From: Mermis nigrescens
Lineage: Eukaryota; Nematoda; Enoplea; Mermithida; Mermithidae
Assembly (NCBI GenBank): GCA_036768485.1
Contig: JAVLUZ010000767.1
Coordinates: forward strand, 1 to 64,000
Length of the DNA stretch: 64,000 nt
Direction of reading: 5' to 3'
Part shown: one piece after another, positions 1 through 10,455 of the stretch
How positions within the stretch are numbered: the stretch's first letter is position 1
Layout of the letters: every line of letters begins with the position of its first letter
Notes under the pieces: generated by a model
What the model saw: only the letters and a program-made list of their open reading frames with translations
Databases searched by the model: none
What the model was told of the DNA's origin: nothing
Program-made: the position numbers and the translations under genes

Positions 1-532
1 CACTGTATAATATAGTATCATCTTCATTTGAAACTATATGATAACTTTTTACGTTTTGTCATCGATTTATCCACTTTTTCTGCCGTTTCATCTTCCTCAC
101 TACTAGTTTCCATAGCGAATTCCTCCAAACTGTCCACTAGAAGTGCGTTTCAGCTTTTTCTTTTGCAGATGTAGATTCCCCTTGAATTTCGACAATGTCG
201 CAATTTTTTACGTAGATATCAATGGATTCGATTACGCATTTTATCATTGGAAACTTTAGTGAAACATATTGAATAATTAGGCACTAGGCATCTAATAATC
301 ATAAAAATTGTAACATTTGGCTTACATGTACCTAAGAAATTCGCTCATACACTCGTACTCCCATATACTTATTGAAATACCCGAACCTGAACTCCGATCG
401 GGCATCGATTTTGACACCTGAACCCAAACCCGAATAAATGGAAGCGGAATGCCCGAACTCGAACCCGAATAAACTTGGATTAACTCACCCCAACCCGAAT
501 ACATCAAAATTCACTCACCCGTTGCATCCCTA
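1..532. repeat. Probable right end of a hAT-like element, cut by the window edge
   Basis: From about 340 the sequence is a degenerate run of ACCCGAA/GCCCGAAC words and ends ACCCGTTGCATCCCTA, a layout common at hAT subterminal regions. Positions 1-340 show nothing recognisable. Confidence 0.4.
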
Positions 533-1110
533 CAAGATAGTAGACGAATGCGGCTTCGAATGTAAGGACAATACAAGGACTGGCGCTTACATTTTCTCTC
601 CTTTGAACACTGAGTGATATCAATTCTCTTCAATCTGGTTACTTAGATACCTACCTAGGTGTAAGTACACCAGTTTTTTCCACATTTAGGGGTTTTTGTG
701 AACCAAAAATTTCGAAATAGGAGAAAAATTTGGGCTTTGTTAACACATGTGGAAAATTTTTGTACTGTTAAAATGCGTTCTAGAAGGGTAAAATTCCAAA
801 AAATTTACAACAAAATGTTCAAAAAAACTCGTTTTGGATCTCCTGCCATTTTATGTTGTATGGACATTCCAAGCCAAAAACACCGGTTTTTTTTATATGA
901 GCGCTCAATTTTTAAACGTTTTGTAGACTGCCCAAGTATGTGAACCAAAATTTGAAATGTGGAAAAAAATTTTGAGCATGGTTCACATTGTGAACCGAAT
1001 CGCTAGGAAAAAACGGTACCTAGGTACATTTAGAAAAACTTGCCCATTAACAAAAAGATTTAAAATTCAAGTTTTATTCAAAGAAATCGTCTGGGACCAA
1101 TATATGCGAG
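533..1110. other. Unannotated upstream stretch
   Basis: Low-GC sequence with no convincing exon. A loose inverted pair of GTGAACCAAAA phrases at about 700-1000 suggests an old repeat. Nothing else is supported. Confidence 0.3.
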
Positions 1111-1877
1111 GGCAGTAATTATTTGCAGTCAAATGCAAATAATATACGACACAATGTAATATTATTTGTAGTCAAGAACCGGTGGTGACCTAGACCGCAA
1201 TGATACCGAATAGTTTAATATTATTTGCAGTCAAAAACCACGGCCTAGACTTGCAAATAAGATCGGTGCATAGTGTAATGTTATTTGCAGTCGAAAATCA
1301 GCGGGTCTAGACCTCGCGAATAATATTGCGTACAGTGAAATATAATTTGGGTACTTCTACAGAATAGTGACTATTATGACGTCATTCGACAAACTAATGC
1401 CTGTATCTCGACCTAAGCCGGAATGACACCGGCTTAAGCGGAGCCGACACCGACCTAAGCGGGAAGTATTACCAAACCCACATACATAAATCTAAGCCTG
1501 AGCCTATGAAAAATCAAGAAGTTTGGAAAAAATCAATAACTGTAGCGACTACACTTTGCAGCAACAGCAGTTACTAATCTGTAGGAGTAGTGTCACTATT
1601 TGCAGTCCAACGAAAACCAACGACTTAGACTGCAGCTAATGCGACACAAGTGAAGTAAAATTGTTTGCATGTCTAGGCCGCTGTTTTTTGACTGCGAATA
1701 ATACTTATTAGACTGTGTGTGATATTATTTGCAGTCAAGACAGCTGGTTTTTGACTGCAGATAATATTAAACTGTGTGATATTATTTGCAGTCTAGGTCG
1801 CTGTTTTTTGTCTGCAAATAATATTTCACTTTTTATATGCTAAATTATTTGCAGTTGATTGCAAATAATTACTGCCC
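1111..1877. mobile_element. Hairpin-array element with terminal inverted repeats
   Basis: The ends GGGCAGTAATTATTTGCA and TGCAAATAATTACTGCCC are exact inverse complements of 18 bp, and the inversion continues imperfectly to about 35 bp. Inside, ATTATTTGCAGTC recurs about every 60 bp (near 1117, 1161, 1220, 1280, 1724, 1781, 1845), often paired with its own complement to make short hairpins. The flanks TATGCGAG and CATGTGAG (6 of 8) may be a decayed target duplication. Confidence 0.7.
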
Positions 1878-2110
1878 CATGTGAGACCAAGGCCATAACT
1901 ATTGCCTGCCATCGCCATGTGGGTAAGCGGTGGCGAACACGAACCTGGTTAAAAAGTGGCGAGGATGGCTAGTGGTCATGGTCTTGGCCTTCGCTATCGC
2001 CAAATGATAAAAAGTGTTGACGGCGAATTTGGGGAAAACGAGGTGTTGACCATGGTCTTGACTATCGCCTATCTTCAGACGACTAAATCAACCATTCCGC
2101 GAAGTGATAT

Positions 2111-2123
2111 GATGATTTATTAG
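2111..2123 (+). promoter_or_regulatory. POLR3H: 3' splice acceptor before the POLR3H start (possible trans-splice site)
   Basis: The sequence GATGATTTATTAG ends 12 nt before the ATG. It could receive a spliced leader or end an intron in the 5' UTR. No upstream exon was recognised. Confidence 0.4.
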
Positions 2124-2135
2124 GAAAACAGCATT

Positions 2136-2246
2136 ATGTTTGTCCTTAGCCGAATGATTGATACGGTTAAGATTGCGCCTCATAGATTTGGAGTGGATTA
2201 TCAACAGTGCATAGTAGATTCTTTGAATCGCAAGTTTGCTAATAAA
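2136..2246 (+). CDS. POLR3H: POLR3H exon 1
   Basis: It encodes residues 1-37, from MFVLSRMID to RKFANK, and ends in phase 0 at donor GTAAAC. The ATG context is acAGCATTATGTTT. Confidence 0.93.
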
Positions 2247-5200
2247 GTAAACATTATTCAATGTTTTATGTATATAGATACATTAAGGAGGTGCTGATTA
2301 TCAAATTACATATTTACGGAGCCTTTAAATTCTACATCTGACTTGAAAAATTAATGGCCATTTGTCGGGACCATACATGGGCAGCGAGAAAATTCTCGAG
2401 GAGGCTGAAATCCATACATGCACAGCATGAAAAGTCGGGCGGTTTGAAATTATAAAGTGAATTTTTGGGGTTCAAAAATGGTAGGTACGCATCAAAAACA
2501 TCGTTTTTCAGCGTTTCTGACGATGTTCTAATCTTTCTAAAGCATAAAAACATGAAAACATTCCGGAAAAAAATTAAAAAAGTCGGAAAAAATTTAACAA
2601 AATATGGTCAAAACATGAGTATAATGGCGCGAAACGCCAAAAAATGGCACTTTTGAGCAAATAGATAGCTAAAAACGCTTAAAAACATCTTTTCTACAAA
2701 TTTTTAAAAAAATTCTTTTAAACTTTCAAAAGATCGTCAATTCTGAAAGGGGTTAAAAATTTTTTGCGGGAGCTGAAACCTCCTACCCCCTCCCATATCC
2801 CCCACATCATGTATGGTGAAATTGCCAAAAATCGCCATAAATGTTACTAAAAATAGAATGCTGGAGGGGGTCTACAGTAATCTGGGGGTTTCAACTTCTG
2901 CAGGGGGTGTATACCCCCAGACCCCCACGCCCATGTGTACATATGTGGCGTCTGGGTTCTGGAGGTATACACCCCCCGTGGAACATCAAACCCCCTCCAC
3001 AGATTACTGTGGACCCCCTCGCAGAATTCTAATTTTGGTAACATTTTTAGTGATTTTTAAAAATTTATATAAATGATCTCACCCTCCCCCCATAATTTTC
3101 TTGCTGCCCAGTGTCCATGCATGGTCGGGACCACACGTGGGCGTGGGGAGGGGAAGGGTTGGGGGTATGCACCCAGTGATCGACCGGGTACTCCGGGCCC
3201 GGACCGGGCCCCGGCCGGTCATAGCAGGCCCGGGCCCGGCTGAAAACCACCGGGCCTCAACCGGGCCTCAAATAATTATCGTTAATATTTTAGACGTTTA
3301 CTATTTCAGCAGTTGTCCGTATTTCTTACGAATTTGCTAGCCTTTGATTCTATTTAAATCCATTTGCCTTACTTCTGCCCACCTGCTCATTATCATATAC
3401 TTGTCGACTTCATATGTCCATTCATCTTCTATACAATGCTTCAATCAGAGATGTAGCCAGGATTTTGGTTCGGGGCATACACAAAAAATTTTTTCAAGAC
3501 TAATTTTGCATTGAATGTTAGTAACGTTATGTACCTATGATAAAATTGAGTTTTCCGACCTTTAGTAGTGTAGCCTAGCTAATTTATGGGTTTCTGACAA
3601 TCAGAAATACAAAAATGTTAATCAGCGCGAAACGCCGGAAATTTTTAAAATTTTTACCGTTTTTACGTAGAATTTACGGTCTATTGACAAACAGTCCGGA
3701 AATCATAAGAGGCACAAAGCACCAAGGAATTTAGTAATCTTTTACTGTCCTTAACATTTTGTAGCCTGTGAATACTAATATTCTGTGATATTTTGCCTGA
3801 TTTAGGCTATTAAACGCAATGCTGAAGCTTTACAAAAAGAAAGAACAATAACCAGCAGCGCCATGCGCCGGAAAAATTTTGACGTTTTAGCTCTTTAAAC
3901 ACAATTTATACCGCTAAAATCATACAGAACAGACAAATTAATTTCGGCGAACCCTTTTCCTTTTTCGTCCTCCCAAAACTCGAGTAGTTAACAGTTAAAC
4001 CTACGAATCGCAAGGTTCTAGGTTCGAAACCACGTTGACGCAGTTCTTTTCGGCAGGTCAACCCAGCCTTTCATCCCTCCGGGGTCGATAAATGGGAAGC
4101 TGCGCTTGTGTGGCGAAGGTTAAGCCTTGGGAGTCGCGACCCCTTGCGGTATCTCAGCGAGAAACACGTCTCTGACGTGCGGGCAATGCCCAGAAATGGG
4201 TAAAAAAGCCCGTCTTTTAACCTTAACCTTAACCTAAACTCTCGCTGCACATGTACAACGAGATTTTACGGCGCGGGGGTTCTGCGGTGGCGCGCTCAAT
4301 CGCCCCTAGCAAATTTTGTAAAAAAGCACTTTAATGTTAAATACTATCGCTAAAATTTTCGCAAAATCGGTCGAATCTCGGTTCTAAATTAAGCCCAAAA
4401 CACTTGAAATTGATAAGTCCTACATTGTTCAAGATTTCTGAGCTGAAATGCGCTTTTCGACCTCTGCTAAGTATAAAGCGCAGCAAAGGGTGCTGCCAAA
4501 AGATATAAAAGATGTATCAATGACAATTTTGTTCCTATCGTTTTCAGACCCATTTGTGGCCTTCTTATTAACAAGATATAATTCAGAAAACAGAAAATGC
4601 GCAAAAACATAAGACATTTTGGCCATTCCTTTCATTTAAAATAGGATTATGTGTCTTGTCCTTGTAAAGAAAGACAAACAAAGCAACAATAAATATAATA
4701 AAGACTCGGCGCGAAGCGCTGGAAAATTTTGACGTTTTTGCTTTTTTGAACTCAATTTTCTGAACAAAATTATTACGCTCGAAAAATCAACAAAATTTTT
4801 GAAAAATTTCGGGGGGGCATGTGCCTCAATGCCTGGCTGCGCCTATGGCTTCAATACGTGTCATATCCTATACACTACACAATTTCTATTGACGTCAATG
4901 TACGCTATAGTTTGAGTTCTAAAATCCAAACAGCATATCTTCTATCCGACCATATCATAGTCGCTGTTATGTCTGAATGCCTAAATTTAATGCTCCAATT
5001 TCCTTTAAATATCTACATGAAACCTTTTGCTTTTTCAAACCGTGTTTAGTTGCACGTGCATTTTGATGGCTGGAAGTTGCGCGCGCTATTGTATTAAAAA
5101 CTTTGTTCGTGCTTGAATAATGCTACCAAAATCCTTGCTAACTACTTAATTTATTTTTAGAAAGATTGAATAATTAACAGAGCTTAGAATTCAAAAATCT

Positions 5201-8200
5201 TCTTGATACAGTGCCTTACTTGCGTTTGACAAATAACAAATGTATAATCGGTCTAAATACATATGGATCTTATGCATAACATTATGGTGGAAGCAAAGGC
5301 ATGTTGTTAGTATACTAAGCCCGGGCGGGCCCGGTACCAAAGCCCACGGCAGCAAAGCCCGGGCCCGGTATTTGAGCCCGGTCGATCACTGTATGCACCC
5401 CCAGAAGTTGGAATACCCCCCAGAAATCAAAATACCCCCCAGAATTCAATGTTTGAAAATTTTTTTGCTTGTTTAGCGATTTTTTGATGCCATTGGATAG
5501 TGCTCGATGAGAAACGTCGAAAAATGATGTTTTTCGCCATACGACCACTTTTAAGACCATTTTTTTGACCTTTGAAAATTTTTCACCCCCCCCAGAAATT
5601 TTTTTCATTCCTCACCTCCCCCGAATTTTGGTGCTGCCCACCTATGGTCGGGCGGGACTCTAACCGCTAGTTCCCTGATCGCTGCGCTAATCGTTTCATT
5701 CTTCGAATCTCAAAATGCCCATCTCTTTAGCCAGTATTGTGAAATGTCAGTAAGCTTTTAACGAGCCTTGCGCAATATGGATTGATTCAACTGCATAATG
5801 TGTAAATCTTAGTCTTTAATTAATAATTATGATTTCAAGAAATGTAAAAATAGAAAATAAATTCTAGATTCTAAATGAGTATGTTTGGTTAGTATCAGTT
5901 TATACGGTCTCTGAGAGCGTTCTCTTACTGCTACGCCAATGCATATATATGTACAAATCCTACGATCACACGAAATCTTTTGCATGAAAGTGATTTGTTA
6001 TCGATGCAAATCGATTTCAACGGAATAACAATCAACAAGCGCTGAAGCATTATTTCGCGCAATAGCGCTGCTATGGTATGTCTAAAAACCAATTTCTAAA
6101 TCGTTTAGTATTAATTTCCATGCACAAACCTTAATAACACAAAGCCACTGAAAAAACAGAATTTGTATATTTAGCTCGACAATTTTTTTCATGCAGGTCG
6201 TACATGGCTTGGGGCTGTGCATATGCTTTTTCGATTTTGAATCGGTTGGCGATTCATTTATCTTGCCAGGCTGTGATGGATGTTCATTTACAAAAGGTAA
6301 CTCAATATAAAAAGCTATTAGCTAAGTATTAAAATAGTGTGTAGCGTAGCATACGTATGCATGCAAGTTAGTATCGAGCATTTTAATTTTGGAGATCGAA
6401 AATGTTGGAGGCAAATATCTCGAGAACTATTAGGAGGTAAACGAAAATAGTGGAATTTTAGCGTTTCAAGGCGAGGTCTACAAATACAGTGATGAAGAAA
6501 ATTCTCTAGGATTTTTCAAAAAATTTTCACTTTCTCTTACACTTATCATCTACAAAAATTCTATTGTCCAAATTTATAACTGGTGTTTTCGTCATCCAGT
6601 CCATGAATAATTTTTTAAGATTTGTCTTTGTACTCCATTTTTGTGCTTTATAAAGAAAAACAATACGGGAGATTAATAATCCGGCGCAAAACGCCGGGAA
6701 AATTCGTTACATATGTAGTTATGTTCTTCCTGCCTACCTCGAATATGAACGATTTAGAGAATAAAACCTAAAATAGCAATAAACCTACCACGAAATTTTG
6801 CCTTTAGTAGCTCAAAGGGACAGTAAAAACCTGTTTTGGCGAATTTGTAAACGAATTTGAAATTTTTCTCTTCTTAACTATTAGGGACCTTACTGAGAAA
6901 CCATTGTTTTATTCTGGAGACAGCCCTCCCCCGTCTTCTAAATACGGGGAAACGAAGTTGCCCTAAATCAAATGCTCTGTTTGAGGGAATTCGAATAATA
7001 TTCAATGCATGGTAAATTTGCAGATAGCTCTGTGTTGAAAAGTCTCAAATACTTCAGCAAAGAGGAATCAAGATTCAATGCTAAGGTTTTCTTTAATACA
7101 AAAGAGAAAGAATTAAATTTCAGACAAAAGTTCAGTAATATCGTATGTATATACATGTGCACATGCACGTATGTGTTTAATGGCTTGACATTTTTAGATT
7201 TCAAGGAAAATCTATTTTAGAACAGGAAAAATTATGTGATTTAATTGGGAAACATTAATCTACAGAAATTTTTCTCATCGGCTTTTGCGGATTAAACGCA
7301 GTTTAGAAAAATTTTGAGTCCTCAAACTTTAACACAAATTCGTTACCATCTAGATATAGGGATATTCATCAATCTGAAGCAATTAAACATGTAAAGATCA
7401 TCCTATAACTCCATATAGTTACTGTAGAGTATCACTGCTGTCGTATTAATTTACTACGCTTTTGTTGTCGCCAGAAGGCTCTAGAATAAATGAAACAGAC
7501 TATAGTGCATACTGCTTGTAATTATCACTCGTTTGACTGCTTAGAGATTAAATAATCTTAAACACGTATCTTTTACTAATATAGTTTGCCGATAGCGTCA
7601 AATAAATACTGCACCCGCTTAAAAGAACCAGGTGGAACGCAAAATCTTTTCAATTTAATAAATGTCTATTTTTATTGCTTTGCCCATTTTGGTGAGAAGT
7701 ATTTTGACCCGTGTTTATGATCTCAGCAAAGGTTCTTATGAGCAGGCCCTAACTTTTTATACTTATTAAGTAAATACTTATCTTATTGCTGTTTTCATGC
7801 GTTTTTTGCAGTCCATTTCAGGTACGTCGTGTTTAGGCCATTTATTGACGAAATTCTGCGCGGGAAAATAAAATCTTGTTCCTCAGAAGGCGTTATAGGT
7901 AAGAGTACAATTTGTGATCATCTCATGCATTTGATCTTACACTTATTTACGATTTCTTGCAGTATCGATGACATTCTTCGACGATATTCTCGTACCAAAT
8001 GACAAGCTACCGCATCCTTCGAAATTTCAGCAGACCGATCAAGTAAGCAGTTTTGATTCTATTCATGAAACCTTAATAAAAATCATAAAGTCGTTAACGA
8101 AAAAGCGTCAAACAACGTCTAACGGCATAAGTTCAAGTACAAGCATATACAAATACTTATTTTTCGAGCAGCAGAATGTTCAATTCGTTCATTCAGATAC

Positions 8201-9669
8201 ATAGCTTCCATTATTTCGTATATATTTTATGTTGCAGATCATTCCATCGCCGTTATTAATTTTATTTCCATGCAAATTTAATCAGAAGCATTAATGAAAA
8301 ATTAAATACGACGAATAAAGTATCTAAGTTTGACATTAATTATATGAAAAATAACTCATTCCCTCCCTGAGAAAACTCGGTTTACCCCCCTCTCCTCTCA
8401 GATAGCTTTTGACCCTGTGCATGTATGAAAACGCATTTCGTCGAGTTCAGGAGCGGAAGGCCGGGAAAATTATAGCTTTACGTCGCATCGGTGTACAAGA
8501 TTAAGGTTCAAGGGGTGATATCCCAGGACCATATCCATTAAATTCAGTGTTCGCTCTTTATCATTCTTCATGTGAAAAAACAATCGAAATGCGTTTACAG
8601 TGCAAGACCGCCTTTAGCTTTTTTCGGTCCTTTTCTGTCCTGTTCTGGCATTTTAACGATAGAAATGAAGAAATTTGTTAAATGAGGCAAAAATTGTCGA
8701 AGTATTCAGATTTTTTATTTTATTTTATTTTTTAACAGAACAAGTCATCATTAATCTGACGTGGTGCGCCGTATAAAGACGCACGTACATTTTGCTGCTT
8801 TTCTTCCTGAAACTTACCTATGAAATTATATACAAGTACAGATACGCCTGGCGATCATACATTGGCAGCAACCAAATTCTGGGGGTTTCGATAGGACGAA
8901 ATCACTAAAAATAGCATCAAAAATTCGCTAAACACAGGGGGTGATCTCCTGCGCTCCCTATGTACATTATGTGCTCAATGGGCACGTGTTCTGTTAAAAA
9001 TCAGTTTGGTTTGAAGATAGCTTCGCATTCATTTTGCATATCTCATGAAAGGTATGCTTTTTGCTTATGCATGATATATGTACAGGTATTTGCTTTTATT
9101 TATACATTGACATGGAAGCTTCTTAACTTTTAATGACAAGAAATAAATGAGGACGACCTTACGCTTAAACGGTGGTCAATTGAAGAGCAAAGTGGAATCG
9201 ATCATTTTCCAATCCAAAATTATTATAAATTTTGCAAAAATTATAAAATTATTTAGAACTTGGCTGTTACGGTAACGGGATCGGGGTCTAAGACTGTTGA
9301 AATTGATTGATATTTAAGTGAACATTTGAAAGTGGTATCAGTTTCAGGTTATTTGCGCAATCTCACTTTCCTATTATTCTTTTAAACCATCGTAAACAAA
9401 CTTAGCTCATTCAAGTCTATGACTTGGGGAGCTTTGTATAAAACGAAGAGGTATTGAAGCTAATTCAAGTTGAACATTGTTTTGATCAATCTAAATTATG
9501 ATAAACAATGGTTAGAAATCATTAATTCTTGCCAATTATAATGAAGCCTATCAAGGTTTGTTATTAATAATAAATTAATAATGTATTTATCGTGATTGAA
9601 ATTTTTGTATGACATTGGTATCTACATGCCTATCTAATATTGTTATTATTTGTTTATTATTAATGACAA

Positions 9670-9717
<48 letters not shown>

Positions 9718-10455
9718 GTATTTGTTATCATTATTAGTATTACGTATTATGTATTTATTAATATTAATATTTATTATTAATATTATTAGTGTTATTTTTA
9801 AACTCGTGAATAGTTATCCAAATAACTTCACAAATGTTTTTTATTTAGATGAATATATTTATCCACTCTTTGTCGTCAATACTGTCCCCGATGTACATAA
9901 TGCTGGCCGATCGTTTTTTATCAGATCAAATTATAAAATTAGCGATTACATATTTTAAATGTAAAACTAACGAATAAGCATCTGTACCAAAGAATGTTTT
10001 AAATTTCAAATCTTCGTTAAAAGCAAGTAGTACAATAGGTACATTTGTTATAATTTAATCTTCATCTAACTAGTTGAACTAGTTGAAGTTTTTTATTTTT
10101 TACGATGAAATATTTTAATAGGTTGGGTAATAAAATTTTCAGAGCTTAATCAGAAATATAAAAATACCTATACTCAATTTTGAATTAGTCTGGTCAGCTA
10201 GCTTTTCTTCAGGTTTGGGTTTGGGACTACCAGACTGAAGATGGCTCAGCTGAGTTATTCATCGAACCAGGTAGCGAAGTGAGATTTAAAGTAGTTGAGG
10301 AGAAGTTCACCGAAACGCAGCCAATTGACGGGACTGCGCCCCCCGAAATCGCCCAGCCAAGCTTAGACGATTCGATTGATAAGAAAATTCCATATCAGAT
10401 AATCGGATCAATGAGCGAAGCTGGGCTGGGTTGCTTGCAATGGTGGAATTCTTGA
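2136..10455 (+). CDS. POLR3H: RNA polymerase III subunit RPC8 (RPB7-like stalk subunit), complete, 5 exons
   Basis: Exons 2136-2246, 6197-6296, 7812-7898, 7963-8042 and 10213-10455 join in phase (621 nt) into 206 residues; the human protein has about 204. In the family, RPC8 pairs with RPC9 (CRCP) to form the Pol III stalk that binds emerging RNA and helps initiation at tRNA and 5S genes in the nucleus. Residues 1-75 form the RPB7-type tip domain ([27 protein letters not shown]). From about residue 80 the S1/OB-like Rpc25 domain follows, with [21 protein letters not shown] and [11 protein letters not shown], and the C-terminal signature [13 protein letters not shown] ends two residues before the stop. 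The start is the only family-consistent ATG and lies 12 nt after an acceptor-like TTATTAG. Introns 1 and 4 (3.95 and 2.17 kb) are repeat-rich. The identification rests on remembered family sequence; no search was run. Confidence 0.94.
2330..3090. repeat. Decayed repeat copies (TGGGCAGC and GTCTACAGTAATCTG families)
   Basis: It starts near CATACATGGGCAGC (about 2373) and carries GTTTCTGACRATGCTCTA-like and TTACTAAAAATAGAATKCTG phrases found again at 11590, 23460, 45500, 46040 and 49110. These lie in POLR3H intron 1. Confidence 0.5.
3446..4847. mobile_element. Family-G hAT-like element nested inside the previous one
   Basis: The inverted ends are CAGAGATGTAGCCAGG and CCTGGCTGCGCCTATG. The exact duplications GCTTCAAT lie at 3438-3445 and 4848-4855. 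A second, inverted and truncated copy is at about 51092-52310. No coding capacity was found. Confidence 0.85.
3982..4235 (+). mobile_element. tRNA-derived SINE
   Basis: The head has an A-box-like stretch (TAGTTAACAGTTAAACC) and a perfect B box, GGTTCGAAACC (about 4021-4031). The body contains CATCCCTCCGGGGTCGATAAA, resembling a conserved SINE central domain, and the tail is TTAACC repeats. AAACTC flanks both sides (3976-3981 and 4236-4241). The homologous stretch at about 51880 lacks the insert, which supports the boundaries. It is not a working tRNA gene. Confidence 0.75.
5650..7800. other. POLR3H introns 1-2 remainder
   Basis: Apart from exon 2 (6197-6296) this is AT-rich sequence. A GGCGCAAAACGCC hairpin variant at about 6680-6702 marks a decayed repeat. 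No other gene was seen. Confidence 0.4.
6197..6296 (+). CDS. POLR3H: POLR3H exon 2
   Basis: It follows acceptor ATGCAG and encodes residues 38-70 ([15 protein letters not shown], then SFILPG). It ends with one extra base (phase 1) at donor GTAACT. Confidence 0.93.
7812..7898 (+). CDS. POLR3H: POLR3H exon 3
   Basis: It follows acceptor TTTTGCAG. The split codon gives V71, then [18 protein letters not shown] up to residue 99. It ends in phase 1 at donor GTAAGA. The next intron is only 64 nt. Confidence 0.93.
7963..8042 (+). CDS. POLR3H: POLR3H exon 4
   Basis: It follows acceptor TTCTTGCAG and encodes V100 (split) to Q126, including [18 protein letters not shown]. It ends in phase 0 at donor GTAAGC. 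Confidence 0.93.
8043..10212. other. POLR3H intron 4
   Basis: It contains decayed repeat ends near 8345-8440 (CCTGTGCATGTATG) and 8850-8990, and a TTA microsatellite at 9670-9714. The 102-residue frame over that microsatellite is poly-Tyr and not a gene. Confidence 0.5.
9670..9714. repeat. (ATT)n microsatellite
   Basis: About 15 uninterrupted ATT units, followed by decayed units to about 9790. Confidence 0.95.
10213..10455 (+). CDS. POLR3H: POLR3H exon 5 (last)
   Basis: It follows acceptor TTCTTCAG and encodes residues 127-206, opening [11 protein letters not shown] and closing [10 protein letters not shown] then TGA. A canonical AATAAA is found only at 11025-11030, 570 nt downstream, so the 3' end is unsettled. 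Confidence 0.94.
   Translation, partial: VWVWDYQTEDGSAELFIEPGSEVRFKVVEEKFTETQPIDGTAPPEIAQPSLDDSIDKKIPYQIIGSMSEAGLGCLQWWNS

Larger units (their letters stand above)
3174..5391. mobile_element. hAT-like element with GC-rich subterminal repeats
   Basis: The inverted ends are CAGTGATCGACCGGG and its near complement at 5375-5391. The exact 8-bp duplications TATGCACC lie at 3166-3173 and 5392-5399. Beside each end are tandem CCGGGCCCGG words. Without its own nested insert it is about 0.8 kb, with no transposase frame. Confidence 0.85.
3132..5646. mobile_element. Family-A hAT-like MITE, split by a nested insertion
   Basis: The ends are CACACGTGGGCGTGGGG and GCTGCCCACCTATG. The flanking 8-bp duplications are GTCGGGAC and GTCGGGCG. 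It is interrupted at 3174-5391 by another element whose 8-bp duplication, TATGCACC, is part of family-A sequence. Confidence 0.8.

Noticed and set aside
1117..1860. Regularly spaced ATTATTTGCAGTC as a CRISPR array
   Set aside because: The host is eukaryotic, the repeats occur in both orientations as hairpins, and spacing and sequence are irregular inside an element with inverted ends.
4021..4031. Perfect B box suggesting a tRNA gene
   Set aside because: The acceptor and anticodon arms do not pair as a tRNA. The sequence fits a SINE head with a body, tail and target duplication.
3300..5320. A transposase gene within the hAT-like elements here or at 50303-52598
   Set aside because: No long frame or hAT dimerisation-type motif was found; both appear non-autonomous.
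9650..9958. Frames over ATT/AAT microsatellites (also 16813-17046, 23030-23326 and 41706-41942)
   Set aside because: Poly-Tyr, poly-Ile and Tyr-Ile strings are translations of simple repeats.
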